Source: Microcaldota archaeon
Lineage (GTDB): Archaea; Micrarchaeota; Micrarchaeia; Micrarchaeales; CABMGC01
Direction: 5' to 3'
NCBI GenBank assembly: GCA_021796225.1
Contig: JAJYOL010000001.1
Coordinates: 67,471 to 131,470, forward strand
Length of the DNA: 64,000 nt
A program made the position numbers and the translations under genes. The notes under the pieces were generated by a model. The model had not been told where the DNA came from and ran no database searches. It saw only the letters and a list, made by a program, of their open reading frames with translations. Positions 34,937 to 44,075 of this stretch are shown piece by piece; the first letter of the stretch is position 1, and every line of letters starts with the position of its first letter.

Positions 34937-35116
34937 GTGGATATTATCAAGAAAATAGCAGCAAAGGCTGCTAGACGTATTGGATTATCAAAAAGGCACT
35001 TGTTCAGGCTGAAAGAAAAGGATAAAAGAAGGAAAGAGACTAAGGCTGAAAAGGAAGATGTTGAGAAGATTCTTATAAGGATTATCTGCCGAATTCATAC
35101 AGCAATAACTTTATAA
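34937..35116 (+). pseudogene. Short Lys-rich frame, possible remnant of a helix-turn-helix protein
   Basis: An open frame of 59 codons starts at a GTG and has no good ribosome site. It contains AARRIGLSKRHLFRLKEKD, which resembles the recognition region of a helix-turn-helix as in transposase or resolvase N-termini, followed by a Lys/Glu-rich helix. Its end overlaps the TATA box of the next gene. I read it as a decayed fragment; a real tiny gene cannot be excluded. Confidence 0.35.
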
Positions 35117-35146
35117 GTTTTCTTGCATAAAAATCATCTGAGAATT

Positions 35147-35536
35147 ATGAGGGCTAGTAGGTTGATTTGGCCGATTACACTTGTACTCTCATTCTTTGCA
35201 ACAGTCTTGTTTGCGCCTACTTATTTCTTTGCTCCCTCTTGCCAATCCTCATATTTTGAACATGCTTTTTCTGGAGCCTGTGGAGTTAATGGGTATCTAT
35301 ATGGTATATCCGCCATAATTCTACTTGTTTCTGCGTTCTTTGTAGTCAACAACATTAGCGCAGGACGTTCTGACTTTAAAACTTGGAGTGTTGGTCTATT
35401 GGGCGTAGCTTTTGTAGTACTTGCAGTGGTATTTTGGTTCGGCGGAGACGCAGCAGCTTTAGTATTGGTTCTACCAGCAGCATACGCCGCTTACAGATTT
35501 AGAAGGAGAACTGGAATATTTGTATACAGAGGATAA
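35147..35536 (+). CDS. Small membrane protein, four predicted helices
   Basis: The 129-residue product has about four membrane helices with a two-cysteine loop (PSCQSSYFEHAFSGACG) between the first two, and a basic C-terminus. No family recognised. ATG 35147 is about 33 bases after a TATA box (CTTTATAAG, 35110-35117). It uses more A/T-ending codons than its neighbours and is followed 4 bases later by a Gly-rich surface protein, so the two form a unit. Confidence 0.65.
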   Translation: MRASRLIWPITLVLSFFATVLFAPTYFFAPSCQSSYFEHAFSGACGVNGYLYGISAIILLVSAFFVVNNISAGRSDFKTWSVGLLGVAFVVLAVVFWFGGDAAALVLVLPAAYAAYRFRRRTGIFVYRG

Positions 35537-35540
35537 TAAA

Positions 35541-36488
35541 ATGGCAAACGGCACGAAATTACTTCTGTACATTGCCTGCATTGTAATAGTCATATTACTT
35601 CTCTACATTATTGTGATCAAGCCGCACAATATAACATCTTCTAGCACTACAACGATTAACTATTCGAGCACACAGAATCAGAGCATTAATACCATTCAAC
35701 CAGTATATAACCCAACAAGCTACAAAGGTCAAGCTCCTGTTATATTTACCAATACAACAATATTAACTGGCGATATAGTAACTACTGGTAACATAACCAT
35801 CTTATTACGTGGAGTGACTCTTAATACAGTAGGTTACAGTCTCATATCTGGCGGAACGCTTAATAATCAAGGCACAATAATTTCAAGTTTAGCAGGCAAC
35901 GGTGGATCAAGTACAAATCAAAATGGAGGCAATATGCCATACTCATACGGGGGCAGCGGTGGCGGTGGTTGGGCTTATGGTTGTGGCAATGCTGCCGGAG
36001 GTAACAATGAAGGTATCGGCGGTAATACACAAGTGGCTGGGGGTAAAGGTGCAACCGGTTTCAATGCTGGAGGGGGAGGTGGCGCCTCTACAAATCAATC
36101 TACCTTGACTAACCTACAGGTTCAAACAATGTACAATAATGGCATGGCCCAATATCTTGAAGGGGCAGGCGGCGGAGCAGCAACTAATTGTGACACCTTA
36201 GCAAACGGTGGGAGCGGCTCTTTTGGGGTGTATATACAAGCCACCAATGTTATAGCAGGGAATATTAACACGGTTGGGCAATCCGGCAACGGCGGTAATG
36301 AAGAAGCCGGTGGTGGCGGAGGAGGTGGTGCAATCTTTATAAGCTATGGTAACGGGGGCTATCAGGCAGGATTCTATAATACAACTGGTGGCGGAGGAGG
36401 AACTGGGCTTTATGGTAAAGGAGGGGCAGGCGGTAGCGGGGCCGTTCTAGTTTATAATTATGGCAGGTCACCACCAATTTCCACATAG
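35541..36488 (+). CDS. Glycine-rich membrane-anchored surface protein
   Basis: The 315-residue product has an N-terminal membrane anchor (about 6-28), a Ser/Thr/Asn linker, a short beta-rich part with T-x-x-T-G-N-I repeats and a long Gly/Asn-rich region of GGGGG blocks to the end. Such Gly-rich beta-solenoid proteins are often adhesins or phage-tail-like fibres. GAGGAT precedes ATG 35541. Base use differs from the conserved genes around it. The stop is 64 bases from the 3' end of tRNA-Pro(CGG). Confidence 0.7.
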   Translation: MANGTKLLLYIACIVIVILLLYIIVIKPHNITSSSTTTINYSSTQNQSINTIQPVYNPTSYKGQAPVIFTNTTILTGDIVTTGNITILLRGVTLNTVGYSLISGGTLNNQGTIISSLAGNGGSSTNQNGGNMPYSYGGSGGGGWAYGCGNAAGGNNEGIGGNTQVAGGKGATGFNAGGGGGASTNQSTLTNLQVQTMYNNGMAQYLEGAGGGAATNCDTLANGGSGSFGVYIQATNVIAGNINTVGQSGNGGNEEAGGGGGGGAIFISYGNGGYQAGFYNTTGGGGGTGLYGKGGAGGSGAVLVYNYGRSPPIST

Positions 36489-36552
36489 CCAGCAAGATTT
36501 ATTCAAAATCATGTTCAAAATGGTTATCTTATATATAACCCCTAAAAAGAAA

Positions 36553-36626
36553 CGGGGGGTCTGGGATTTGAACCCAAGTCTCCAAGACCCGAACCTGGAA
36601 GCCTAACCAAGCTAGCCGAACCCCCC
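36553..36626 (-). tRNA. tRNA-Pro(CGG)
   Basis: Reading the minus strand: acceptor GGGGGGT/ACCCCCC, D stem with two G-U pairs, anticodon stem CCAGG/CTTGG, loop TTCGGGT with anticodon CGG (plus-strand 36589-36591) and T arm TTGGG/CCCAG. Position 73 reads G by this fold, and CCA is not encoded. Its 3' end faces the odd-composition block at 34.9-36.5 kb. Confidence 0.88.
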
Positions 36627-36634
36627 ATATTGTT

Positions 36635-37735
36635 TCAGAGCACTACCGCTCCGTTCTTTGTCACCAGAATATCGTCTTCAATGCGCGCTCCTCCGAAGCC
36701 AACGATGTAAATTCCCGGTTCGACGGAAGTCACGGTGCCTGCCTTGAGCTTGAATTTTGCACTGGGCCACAATCCAGGGCCGTCATGCACTTCTATTCCT
36801 ACCGAATGGCCGAGCGCGTGCGTGAATTTGCCTTTGTACACGCCGCCGTTCGCAGTATCAATCCTTGTCTGTGCCACGAGATGCGGCTTGCTTCCGAGAA
36901 CGCCTTCCTTTATCGACTTTATCGCAAGCTTCTGCGCTTCCTTTACCGTATTGATGACCGCCATCTTCTTTTCGAAATCCGGTATCTTCTTCTTGTAATT
37001 TCCGAAAATGAACGTTCTGGTTACATCGGAGCAGTAATTGTCTATCTTTGCACCTGCATCTATAAGAACGAAATCCCCATACCTCAGTTTGGTGCCGTCC
37101 GGCATATGGTGCGGCAACGCCGCATTCTTTCCGAAGCAGACGATGGTGCTGAAAGCCGTGCCGTCGGCCCCGAGAGACTTCAATGCGTTTTCAAATATGG
37201 TGCAGAGCTGTTTCTCCGTCATTCCAATCTTCAATGCCCTTCTTGAAACCTCTATGGCCTTTTTTGTTATGCTGCTGCCCTTTCTTATCCTTTCTACTTC
37301 CATGGGCGTTTTGACAAGCCTCACGGAAACGAACGCATCGGACACGTCGACCATTTTTTTCACCGAATACCTCTTCCGTATGCTCAAATAGTACGAATAA
37401 GGCATGAAGCCCGCGTTTATCCCTATCGTTTTGCCGGAAATCTTGCGCTTGAGCAGTTCAAGTTTCTTCTTCGAATCTACGTTTATCACGCGCATGGATC
37501 CGGATTTCTGCTTCAGCGCCGTCTCGTATTCCAGAGGCGAAGTGAATAGGGTCATTCCGTGCCTTTCAAGGAGCAGGAAGCTCTGCTCGAATATGCCGCT
37601 CCTGAAATCCGTCATGTATATGAAATTGGGATCCTCGTTATCCGTATTGACTATCAATATGCTGTCAAGCCCCTTCGCTTTTTGGTGCGCGAAGATATCC
37701 TTAAGCCTGGCCTTTACCGTCTTTTCGCTTAACAT
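36635..37735 (-). CDS. pepQ: Xaa-Pro dipeptidase/aminopeptidase (M24B)
   Basis: The 366-residue product has the creatinase N-domain and the pita-bread metallopeptidase domain with all metal ligands visible: LIDAGAKIDNYCSDVTR (two Asp), GHSVGIEVHDGPG (His), SVEPGIY (Glu) and RIEDDILV (Glu). It cleaves X-Pro bonds in peptide recycling. ATG 37735 (MLSEKTVK) is taken as the start because the longer frame lacks conservation and would overlap the divergent promoter. Confidence 0.92.
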   Translation of the reverse strand: MLSEKTVKARLKDIFAHQKAKGLDSILIVNTDNEDPNFIYMTDFRSGIFEQSFLLLERHGMTLFTSPLEYETALKQKSGSMRVINVDSKKKLELLKRKISGKTIGINAGFMPYSYYLSIRKRYSVKKMVDVSDAFVSVRLVKTPMEVERIRKGSSITKKAIEVSRRALKIGMTEKQLCTIFENALKSLGADGTAFSTIVCFGKNAALPHHMPDGTKLRYGDFVLIDAGAKIDNYCSDVTRTFIFGNYKKKIPDFEKKMAVINTVKEAQKLAIKSIKEGVLGSKPHLVAQTRIDTANGGVYKGKFTHALGHSVGIEVHDGPGLWPSAKFKLKAGTVTSVEPGIYIVGFGGARIEDDILVTKNGAVVL

Positions 37736-37785
37736 AGAACCAAATATATAGGGATGCGAACATAAATAACATTTGGGAATCGAGC

Positions 37786-39006
37786 ATGGAAGAGGCAGAT
37801 CTTGTAGTAAAAAGAACCAATGCGGTTTACCAGAACATGCAGAATCCATACCTTTTGAAATATTACTACAAATCGAAGATTCTGGACCGCATTCAGGGCA
37901 ATGACGTGGCAGGTTCCTCTCCTCCTGACATATTCGTAGGCAGGTTCGGCTACCCGCACGTTTACATAGGCCCGCTTGTTCCTCCTGAAATCGGGGATAC
38001 GTCGATAATGGGCTCTCCGGAGCAATGGGTCGGAATGAGCATACCGAAGATAGTCGAGATGCGGTCCACGCTTGTACGGGGGATGTATCGCACGAAAGTC
38101 ACCAATGCGGACAACGGCAGGATAGAGGAAATGATAAAGGAGCTCGCGCTTGCGGACAAATCCGGCACCGTAGAGGAAAAGCTTTCCAGGAAGCCCACGC
38201 TGGGAATGCATCTTGACGAAAACAGCCAGCCGTACGGCCCGAGCGCGATAATGCGCGACATGACTCTTGAGAACGTGAAGACCAATAAAAACATAGAGAA
38301 GGCATACGGCGATACCGCCCTTTCCGCTACGAATGCCATAGTCGAACTGTACGACAAGGGGACTCCCGTTTCAAAAATACAGAAATCGCTCTCTGCGGGA
38401 ATACTCGGGGTGTCAAAGCGGAGGAAATTCGTTCCCACCCGCTGGAGCATAACGGCTGTTGACGATACACTCTCAAAGCACAAGCTGGAAACCGTAAAGG
38501 AGAACCAGCCGATAGATTCCATACGATTGTATCTTGACACTGCGCTTGACAACAGATGGGCCATACTCATGGTACCCGGGAGCTGGGAATACGAGCTTGT
38601 CGAAGCCTGGTATCCGAATACCACATGGAACCGTGAAGGTGCAAACATAGCAATATACTCTTCATACGAGCCATTTGACGGCAGAAGCAAGTATGCCGAG
38701 ATAGGCGGATGCTACTATGCCGCAAGGCTCGCTTCCTCCGAATTGCTTGACAAGGCGCAGGGCCAGGCGAAAGTCGTCATCTTAAGGGAAGCACACCCAG
38801 GCTACATAATGCCTGTCGGAGTCTGGAACGTGAGGGAGCACGTGCGCGCCGCGTTGAGCAAGGAACCGATAATGATGAACACCATGAAAGATGCACTTAA
38901 TGCGATATCCTCATTCATGGATATTTCCATACCTGCATGGATAAAGAACAGCGCATTGTTGCGGAATCTGCTGTATCGGAAGACTCTTTCCACTACAACG
39001 TTATGA
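37786..39006 (+). CDS. nreA: NreA-family DNA repair protein
   Basis: The 406-residue product matches the archaeal Nre family, PCNA-linked repair proteins. The N-domain has SSPPDIFVGRFGYPHVYIGPLVPP, and the C-domain has IGGCYYAARLASSELL and an AHPGYIMPVGVWNVRE segment. The C-terminal PCNA-interaction motif present in many Nre proteins is not evident: the tail ends LLYRKTLSTTTL. The last 14 bases overlap the 3' end of the convergent ATPase gene. Confidence 0.88.
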   Translation: MEEADLVVKRTNAVYQNMQNPYLLKYYYKSKILDRIQGNDVAGSSPPDIFVGRFGYPHVYIGPLVPPEIGDTSIMGSPEQWVGMSIPKIVEMRSTLVRGMYRTKVTNADNGRIEEMIKELALADKSGTVEEKLSRKPTLGMHLDENSQPYGPSAIMRDMTLENVKTNKNIEKAYGDTALSATNAIVELYDKGTPVSKIQKSLSAGILGVSKRRKFVPTRWSITAVDDTLSKHKLETVKENQPIDSIRLYLDTALDNRWAILMVPGSWEYELVEAWYPNTTWNREGANIAIYSSYEPFDGRSKYAEIGGCYYAARLASSELLDKAQGQAKVVILREAHPGYIMPVGVWNVREHVRAALSKEPIMMNTMKDALNAISSFMDISIPAWIKNSALLRNLLYRKTLSTTTL

Positions 39007-41212
39007 CATTTTCCCTTCCGCCAGCTGCCTTGAATGTTTTCGTGTTTTTCTTCTTCTCCCCGAGCACCTTGACAACGTACTGCTTGTTAAGCAAGGTGTT
39101 TTTCACAATTATTCCCCCTTGCTCGTCCGTTGTTCCTTCCCAAACGGTCTCTCCAAGCCTTAAAATCCTCAATCTGACCGTTACCGGCTCATTATTGCTA
39201 TTTTTTATCAAAACCGCCATGTTTTCTATTCTTCTGTCTCGTTTTACTGACGGTTTGTCATAATGGGTGTTATTTTTAGGATAATATGCCTTCGCAGAAG
39301 CAAATACTGTGTTGTGTTGAACCCTGCTACCATATTCAGTACTCAAATAGCTTAGTGCGCAAGTTCCCTGTTTGAGATTTTTAAGTTTCCATATGACCTC
39401 TTTATCCTCAGACGTTTTGAATGCTAAGTCATTATACGCGTATTTCGCAGTGTCCGAGCTTTGCCTGAAATACATTTTAATCTGGCAGAGTCTTCTCAAT
39501 CCTATGCTTATATCTGTCACGCTATGCGTAATCAACATCAAACCTATCCCTTTTTTCCTAAAGTCCTGTATCCTCTGCTTAAGGTCTTTAGTCGCGGCAG
39601 ATATCTCTTCGTTTCCGAAAACCAATTGGGCTTCCTCTATACATATGAGCATTCTAAGTTTGTCATTTCCTTTTTCATCAAATTCATCTGCAAATCCATA
39701 AAACTGGTTTAAGATCAATGCGTAAAAGAACGGTTTCATATTATTGCTTACTTTTGAAAGATTGAATACGACTCCTGTAGTCAAAAGGTCCCTAAAGTTT
39801 ATACCTTCCTTATATGCGAATTGGGGTTTGGAGAGCATAAGTCTCAGGAGTTGCAGGGCCGCCATTATGTTTTCTCCGTGTTTGGTATACGTTACGCCGA
39901 CATTGGTCCTTTTTGCATGCTGTTCTATGACTGCGAATTCTACATAACTATAAATTTCATCAGGGTCTACTTTTTCACCTTTTTCATATACTTTTTGAAA
40001 TGCTGAAAGAAGGCTTTTTTCTATGGCGTTTGTATACGGGCCTGCGTTCGAAGCCGAAGACAACAACATAGCAAGATTTTCATAAAATTTCGAAATTCCT
40101 ATGTCCGCATCGCACTTGAAGAAATTTATATTTGCGTCCGTCTCGTAAAGATCTATTACCTGCATCCCATGTTCTCTGCCAAACTCATCCCATTCCGTAG
40201 TGGGCGAGATTATGATACTATTTGACCCTTCTTTTTCATTTAATTCGTCTATCAATCTCATTGCGGTTGCTGTCTTTCCTGTGCCAGGCAGGCCTGTTAT
40301 TATACTGCCTAAATTGAATGCATCTGCACCCGTATTCAACAACATCCCGCTTTTTCCTGCTCCCGATTCCAAATATTCCCCTATATTGATACTGCCGGAA
40401 CTTTTAGGGCAAGTTGTTTCTATCGTATTTTCAATGTCTGTACTACTAGAAACCGTTATCATACATGTCGCATCAGACAATGACATTGGAAATGCATCCG
40501 CATGCTCTGCTTCTTTGTAGAGCTTTTCCATATTGTCTATCCATATCTCTTTTTCACGAATGGCAAATATTTTTGATTTTATATATTCGCGTATATGGGA
40601 ATTGGGAATTTCGCCGGAAATAATTATATTAACAGCAAACGAAATCCCGTTATTTGCCATAGCTTCGTCAAGGGAGCTTAATAAAAGTGCAAAATTTTTC
40701 CTTTCATCCGATCCGTAATACAAATCTCGTTGCACAGATTCCGAAAATCCTGTAATTCTGTTTCCATGGTTTCTGTTTATTCGTATATCCATTTTGCTTA
40801 TCCTGTCCTCTATATCTTCCTTAAATCGCTTAACATCTTTTATATTTTTTGGGACGAACAAAAAAAATATTTGGAGGTCTGAACCCCTAAATATTTTATA
40901 CATGTCACGAAACAAATCTGTATTTTCTAAATACGTATCTTCATGTTGCACTTTTTGAGGATACTTTGCAAAACTGCTTATACATATTCCTTTTCCTTTA
41001 ATTAGACTAAATCCACTATAAGGGATTAAATTTAATCCAGGTAAACTGCCGTTCAGCTTTAAATCAACGTTGTTGGCTTCTGTTATCAGCAGCGTATTCC
41101 CTCTTTTAAGATCGTGACAAAGAAAAAACGACGTGCCAAGAATCGTGTCCATGAACACTTTTTTATCTATTTTTGACGGCACGCTTCCAAAATTAAAGAC
41201 GTTAAATTCCAA
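38993..41212 (-). CDS. VirB4/CedB-like transfer ATPase with C-terminal beta-sandwich
   Basis: The 739-residue product has an alpha/beta N-domain of about 290 residues, a HerA/VirB4-type ATPase core with Walker A GLPGTGKT (307-314), Walker B LICIEEAQ (522-529) and the LMLITHS sensor (about 558-564), then an unusual C-terminal beta-rich domain (about 660-739) like a PEGA/carboxypeptidase-regulatory fold. VirB4 and CedB drive DNA or protein transfer through a membrane complex. It is the last gene of the operon, 8 bases after a small membrane gene. The core assignment is good; the VirB4 rather than generic HerA label is from context. Confidence 0.75.
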   Translation of the reverse strand: MEFNVFNFGSVPSKIDKKVFMDTILGTSFFLCHDLKRGNTLLITEANNVDLKLNGSLPGLNLIPYSGFSLIKGKGICISSFAKYPQKVQHEDTYLENTDLFRDMYKIFRGSDLQIFFLFVPKNIKDVKRFKEDIEDRISKMDIRINRNHGNRITGFSESVQRDLYYGSDERKNFALLLSSLDEAMANNGISFAVNIIISGEIPNSHIREYIKSKIFAIREKEIWIDNMEKLYKEAEHADAFPMSLSDATCMITVSSSTDIENTIETTCPKSSGSINIGEYLESGAGKSGMLLNTGADAFNLGSIITGLPGTGKTATAMRLIDELNEKEGSNSIIISPTTEWDEFGREHGMQVIDLYETDANINFFKCDADIGISKFYENLAMLLSSASNAGPYTNAIEKSLLSAFQKVYEKGEKVDPDEIYSYVEFAVIEQHAKRTNVGVTYTKHGENIMAALQLLRLMLSKPQFAYKEGINFRDLLTTGVVFNLSKVSNNMKPFFYALILNQFYGFADEFDEKGNDKLRMLICIEEAQLVFGNEEISAATKDLKQRIQDFRKKGIGLMLITHSVTDISIGLRRLCQIKMYFRQSSDTAKYAYNDLAFKTSEDKEVIWKLKNLKQGTCALSYLSTEYGSRVQHNTVFASAKAYYPKNNTHYDKPSVKRDRRIENMAVLIKNSNNEPVTVRLRILRLGETVWEGTTDEQGGIIVKNTLLNKQYVVKVLGEKKKNTKTFKAAGGRENVITL

Positions 41213-41220
41213 ATCGTCAC

Positions 41221-41499
41221 CTATATGGCCAAATAGAACACCGTAAATGCAAACGCGTTGATTATTGCGGCAAATAATATCAGTTTTAACCTGTTTTGTC
41301 CGCCAATTCCTATTGTTTTTTCAATGGCAAACAATAAAACCAAATCCGATAATACTGAAAGAAACACAAAATAAGGAAAGCGTATCCCGATTGCGGCAAT
41401 TATCAGCATAATTCCCGGCAGCAGGCCCAGACTGGAAATTAGGAAAACAATTTTTACCGAACCGTTTATAGTTTTTTCATATCCTGTATCTTTATTCAA
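41221..41499 (-). CDS. Small membrane protein of the transfer operon, 92 residues
   Basis: The product has about three hydrophobic segments. TTG 41499 overlaps the stop of the previous gene (TTGA), a coupling arrangement like the ATGA overlaps elsewhere in this window; the ORF begins further upstream only if a non-coupled start is used. Size and position before the VirB4-like gene recall VirB3, which often sits beside virB4, but no motif supports it. Confidence 0.6.
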   Translation of the reverse strand: MNKDTGYEKTINGSVKIVFLISSLGLLPGIMLIIAAIGIRFPYFVFLSVLSDLVLLFAIEKTIGIGGQNRLKLILFAAIINAFAFTVFYLAI

Positions 41500-41684
41500 A
41501 TAATCACCAGAACAAGTGTCGCGGAGATAAACAACATTATGGCATATACCTGCCATAAAATGGCGTTAATCCTAAGAAAACGCCCCTTTTGCATACTTTC
41601 TATAATCAATGCGTCTGCAAAACTGCTTGTTAATACGATGCTAAGTTTAAACAGCACGCTTCTGCTAATTATTAAATAATTCAT
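41496..41684 (-). CDS. Small two-helix membrane protein, 62 residues
   Basis: The product MNYLIISRSVLFKLS... has two hydrophobic stretches separated by MQKGRFLRIN. ATG 41684 lies within the end of the preceding gene (20-base overlap), and its stop overlaps the following TTG start. No family recognised. The tight overlaps show it is a real operon member. Confidence 0.55.
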   Translation of the reverse strand: MNYLIISRSVLFKLSIVLTSSFADALIIESMQKGRFLRINAILWQVYAIMLFISATLVLVII

Positions 41685-42279
41685 TTCCAATCCCTTGCAC
41701 GTTTGCATTGTCGTTAAACAGAAAACCAAGCAAATATCCTGTCGAAGGATTAAATTTTTTCATGCGTTCTAAAAACCGATCTCTTTCTGTTACAAAGAGC
41801 TTAATTTCCGATGTTCTATTAGTTGACAAGCGTTTTTCCAACTTATCAATATTTTGCAGATCGGAATAATGAAACACATTAAATGCCTTATTCTTAATGT
41901 CATAATTCGAATGTAATTTTATTCCGCGTATTAGGGCATTTTCATAAATTATCCGCTTAAACAATGCCTCTTTGATGTCATCGTCATCGGATATCCATCC
42001 GTTCCACTGTATCTCTTCTTCTTTAGCATATTTTATGCAAAGAATATTTGTTCTAACTACCTGGGGATACTCCTCACTACCGTACAATTCTTCATGTGCT
42101 ACTGGAAATCGCTTTTTAACCGATAAATACTGCATTTTGTCGAATTTTTGATTATGGCTTTCAAAATTATCAGTACTCGTATCAATGAAAACGCGTTCAT
42201 CAAAAAATTTAACCGACATCGCAAGATACATTATGCCGATCCCTATCACTATCGGCAGAAACTGGTACAGATATGACAA
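41665..42279 (-). CDS. Single-pass membrane protein with large soluble domain
   Basis: The 204-residue product has an N-terminal membrane helix (about 5-23) and a soluble domain of about 180 residues with an acidic W-N-G-W-I-S-D-D-D-D segment. The layout (short tail, one helix, ~180-residue domain) resembles VirB8-type scaffold proteins, but no sequence motif confirms it. It starts 5 bases after the preceding gene. Confidence 0.6.
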   Translation of the reverse strand: MSYLYQFLPIVIGIGIMYLAMSVKFFDERVFIDTSTDNFESHNQKFDKMQYLSVKKRFPVAHEELYGSEEYPQVVRTNILCIKYAKEEEIQWNGWISDDDDIKEALFKRIIYENALIRGIKLHSNYDIKNKAFNVFHYSDLQNIDKLEKRLSTNRTSEIKLFVTERDRFLERMKKFNPSTGYLLGFLFNDNANVQGIGNELFNN

Positions 42280-42284
42280 AGAAT

Positions 42285-42953
42285 TTAACGTAATCTCACC
42301 AAGCGAAATTTTTCTCCGTTCACAGCAATTTTTTTATATCCCAAATTCGGAAGAAAATCAAGTGCATTGTTCACTTCTGGTTCGGAAATCCCTAAATCCG
42401 TGCAGATATCCTTGACACTCGAACCGGTTGTATACTTCAGTACTATAAAGTTTGCCACGGTTCTATTCAATTTATTCATAATCCCCAAGATGTCCCTATT
42501 CAGCTTGTCATTTTGATAAAGCAAATTAGATATCCTTTTTGCAAGTATTATATCGGATGACTTTTCCATCGTTTCTGAGTCAAAACTCTTAAATCGGCGT
42601 TCCAAATCCTCTCCGTATAATATGTCTATTAAATATGGGAAAATATCCTTCACTTCTATTTCGTATTCCGTATCCAAAACGGCGACTATGCTGATAAATT
42701 TAAGAATGCCTTCCTTTGTAAAATAACGTGGCGTCATCGACGAATGGATTTCCACAATTATCTTATTCTTTTCAAACAAAACGTAATATTTGCAATTTTC
42801 CGTCGAACTGGGCAATGAATATTTCAACCTACTCCCATGTGCAATACATACATTTCCCGGATACATATCCATCTTTTCTTTAACGGATTCCAAATCGCTT
42901 ATTAAATAAGCCTTTACAGGAATTTTACTTATCAAATATAGTTTGCTATTCAT
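42285..42953 (-). CDS. Winged-helix protein of the transfer operon
   Basis: The 222-residue product has an alpha/beta N-half (ligand-binding-like) and a C-terminal helix-turn-helix: FIVLKYTTGSSVKDICTDLG (about 170-190) and ISEPEVNNALDFL. ATG 42953 follows GGTAAC and overlaps the ATPase stop by 8 bases; the ORF from 42965 is less likely. It is probably a DNA-binding regulator or an adapter. No family recognised. Confidence 0.6.
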   Translation of the reverse strand: MNSKLYLISKIPVKAYLISDLESVKEKMDMYPGNVCIAHGSRLKYSLPSSTENCKYYVLFEKNKIIVEIHSSMTPRYFTKEGILKFISIVAVLDTEYEIEVKDIFPYLIDILYGEDLERRFKSFDSETMEKSSDIILAKRISNLLYQNDKLNRDILGIMNKLNRTVANFIVLKYTTGSSVKDICTDLGISEPEVNNALDFLPNLGYKKIAVNGEKFRLVRLR

Positions 42954-44067
42954 TTGTGTTACCAATTTCTCTTATCACGCTTGCAAATGCATCTGCTATA
43001 TCCTCGTCTTTTATATGCAAGTCCTGAAATGCAAGCAGGATTTTTCTCCTATTCACTCCTGAAATAATCAAAAAGTTCATTAGTTTGTCCAATCGCACAC
43101 TTTTTCTATTGCGTATCTCCGAAATTAATGCTGATGTTTTACCCGAATCATTACATAATCCCCTAATGACGTTTTCCAATTTTTCCATACTTACGTCTAG
43201 TCCCATATCATCTCCCATAACTATTTGTGCCGTATGTCTTACATTCACGCCATATACTCTGACCTTGAATACTGTCCTCTCTCGCGTGTTAAACAAATTT
43301 ATAATTTGACAATTTCCCCGTTCAAGATTTTGTATGTCTCTTATCCGTTCAAACGCGATAGAGTAATTTTTTGTCAATACTTCCAACGATTCGGAATCCG
43401 TGGTCTTGAATACAATCAAAGTCGCAATATTTGATAGAAATTGCGGGTCCACATCTCCTATCATTTGGGATGCTATTATGATACCGGTTCTATATTTTCT
43501 TCCTTCCCTTATTAACGACTCTAAAATTCTTTTTCCTTTTACCACTTTCCATGCTTCGTCTAATATTACAAAAACCGGCAAACCTTTGTTTATTCCCCTT
43601 CTCTTTATTTCGTCAGATATGAATTTCAAAATTTCAAGTCCTTCTCTTACTTTTTGATTTTCATTTGATTTACTTAAGTCAAAATAAGAAAGTGACGGTT
43701 TATCCTCACAGATTAATTTATGTATATTTTTCGCTTCAGGCTTCCCTGCCGGTTGTCTATTAGAAATTTCTGCATATTCCCCTGTAAAATCTATCACTAT
43801 GACTATACTGTCCAACGTCGTTTCTAATCTTAACATAAGACTTCTTGTCAAATGCGTTTTTCCGCTCCCGGTCATTCCCGTTATAAATATATGTGGATTA
43901 ACAAGTTCTTTGAAATTAATGAAAAAAGGCACGTTCCATGGTTTGGCACGGCCAATATACACTCCATTCTCAGATGCAGCGACCATTGACCCTGCAGATG
44001 GGCTGTTCACGTTCGGCATTATCATGGTATTGCATGCTTGTTTCATTGTGTACACTTTTTTTGCCAT
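42946..44067 (-). CDS. HerA-like ATPase (VirD4/HerA type)
   Basis: The 373-residue product has Walker A GMTGSGKT (64-71), a VIDFTGEY segment, Walker B VFVILDEAW (about 165-172) and IIIASQMIGDVDP, as in DUF87/HerA hexameric pumps. Compared with HerA it lacks the N-terminal HAS barrel. A coupling or second motor ATPase role beside the VirB4-like gene is plausible. No HerA-partner nuclease NurA is in the operon, which argues against the end-resection role. Confidence 0.75.
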   Translation of the reverse strand: MAKKVYTMKQACNTMIMPNVNSPSAGSMVAASENGVYIGRAKPWNVPFFINFKELVNPHIFITGMTGSGKTHLTRSLMLRLETTLDSIVIVIDFTGEYAEISNRQPAGKPEAKNIHKLICEDKPSLSYFDLSKSNENQKVREGLEILKFISDEIKRRGINKGLPVFVILDEAWKVVKGKRILESLIREGRKYRTGIIIASQMIGDVDPQFLSNIATLIVFKTTDSESLEVLTKNYSIAFERIRDIQNLERGNCQIINLFNTRERTVFKVRVYGVNVRHTAQIVMGDDMGLDVSMEKLENVIRGLCNDSGKTSALISEIRNRKSVRLDKLMNFLIISGVNRRKILLAFQDLHIKDEDIADAFASVIREIGNTNE

Positions 44068-44075
44068 GCTACTTC

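Noticed and set aside
38990-39060. Search for a copy of the tRNA-Ser(GCU) tail as attachment site at the far end of the transfer operon
   Set aside because: No matching stretch was found by eye; NreA and the ATPase overlap without a gap.
42946-44067. HerA-NurA end-resection pair
   Set aside because: The ATPase lacks the N-terminal HAS barrel and no nurA or mre11/rad50 lies beside it.
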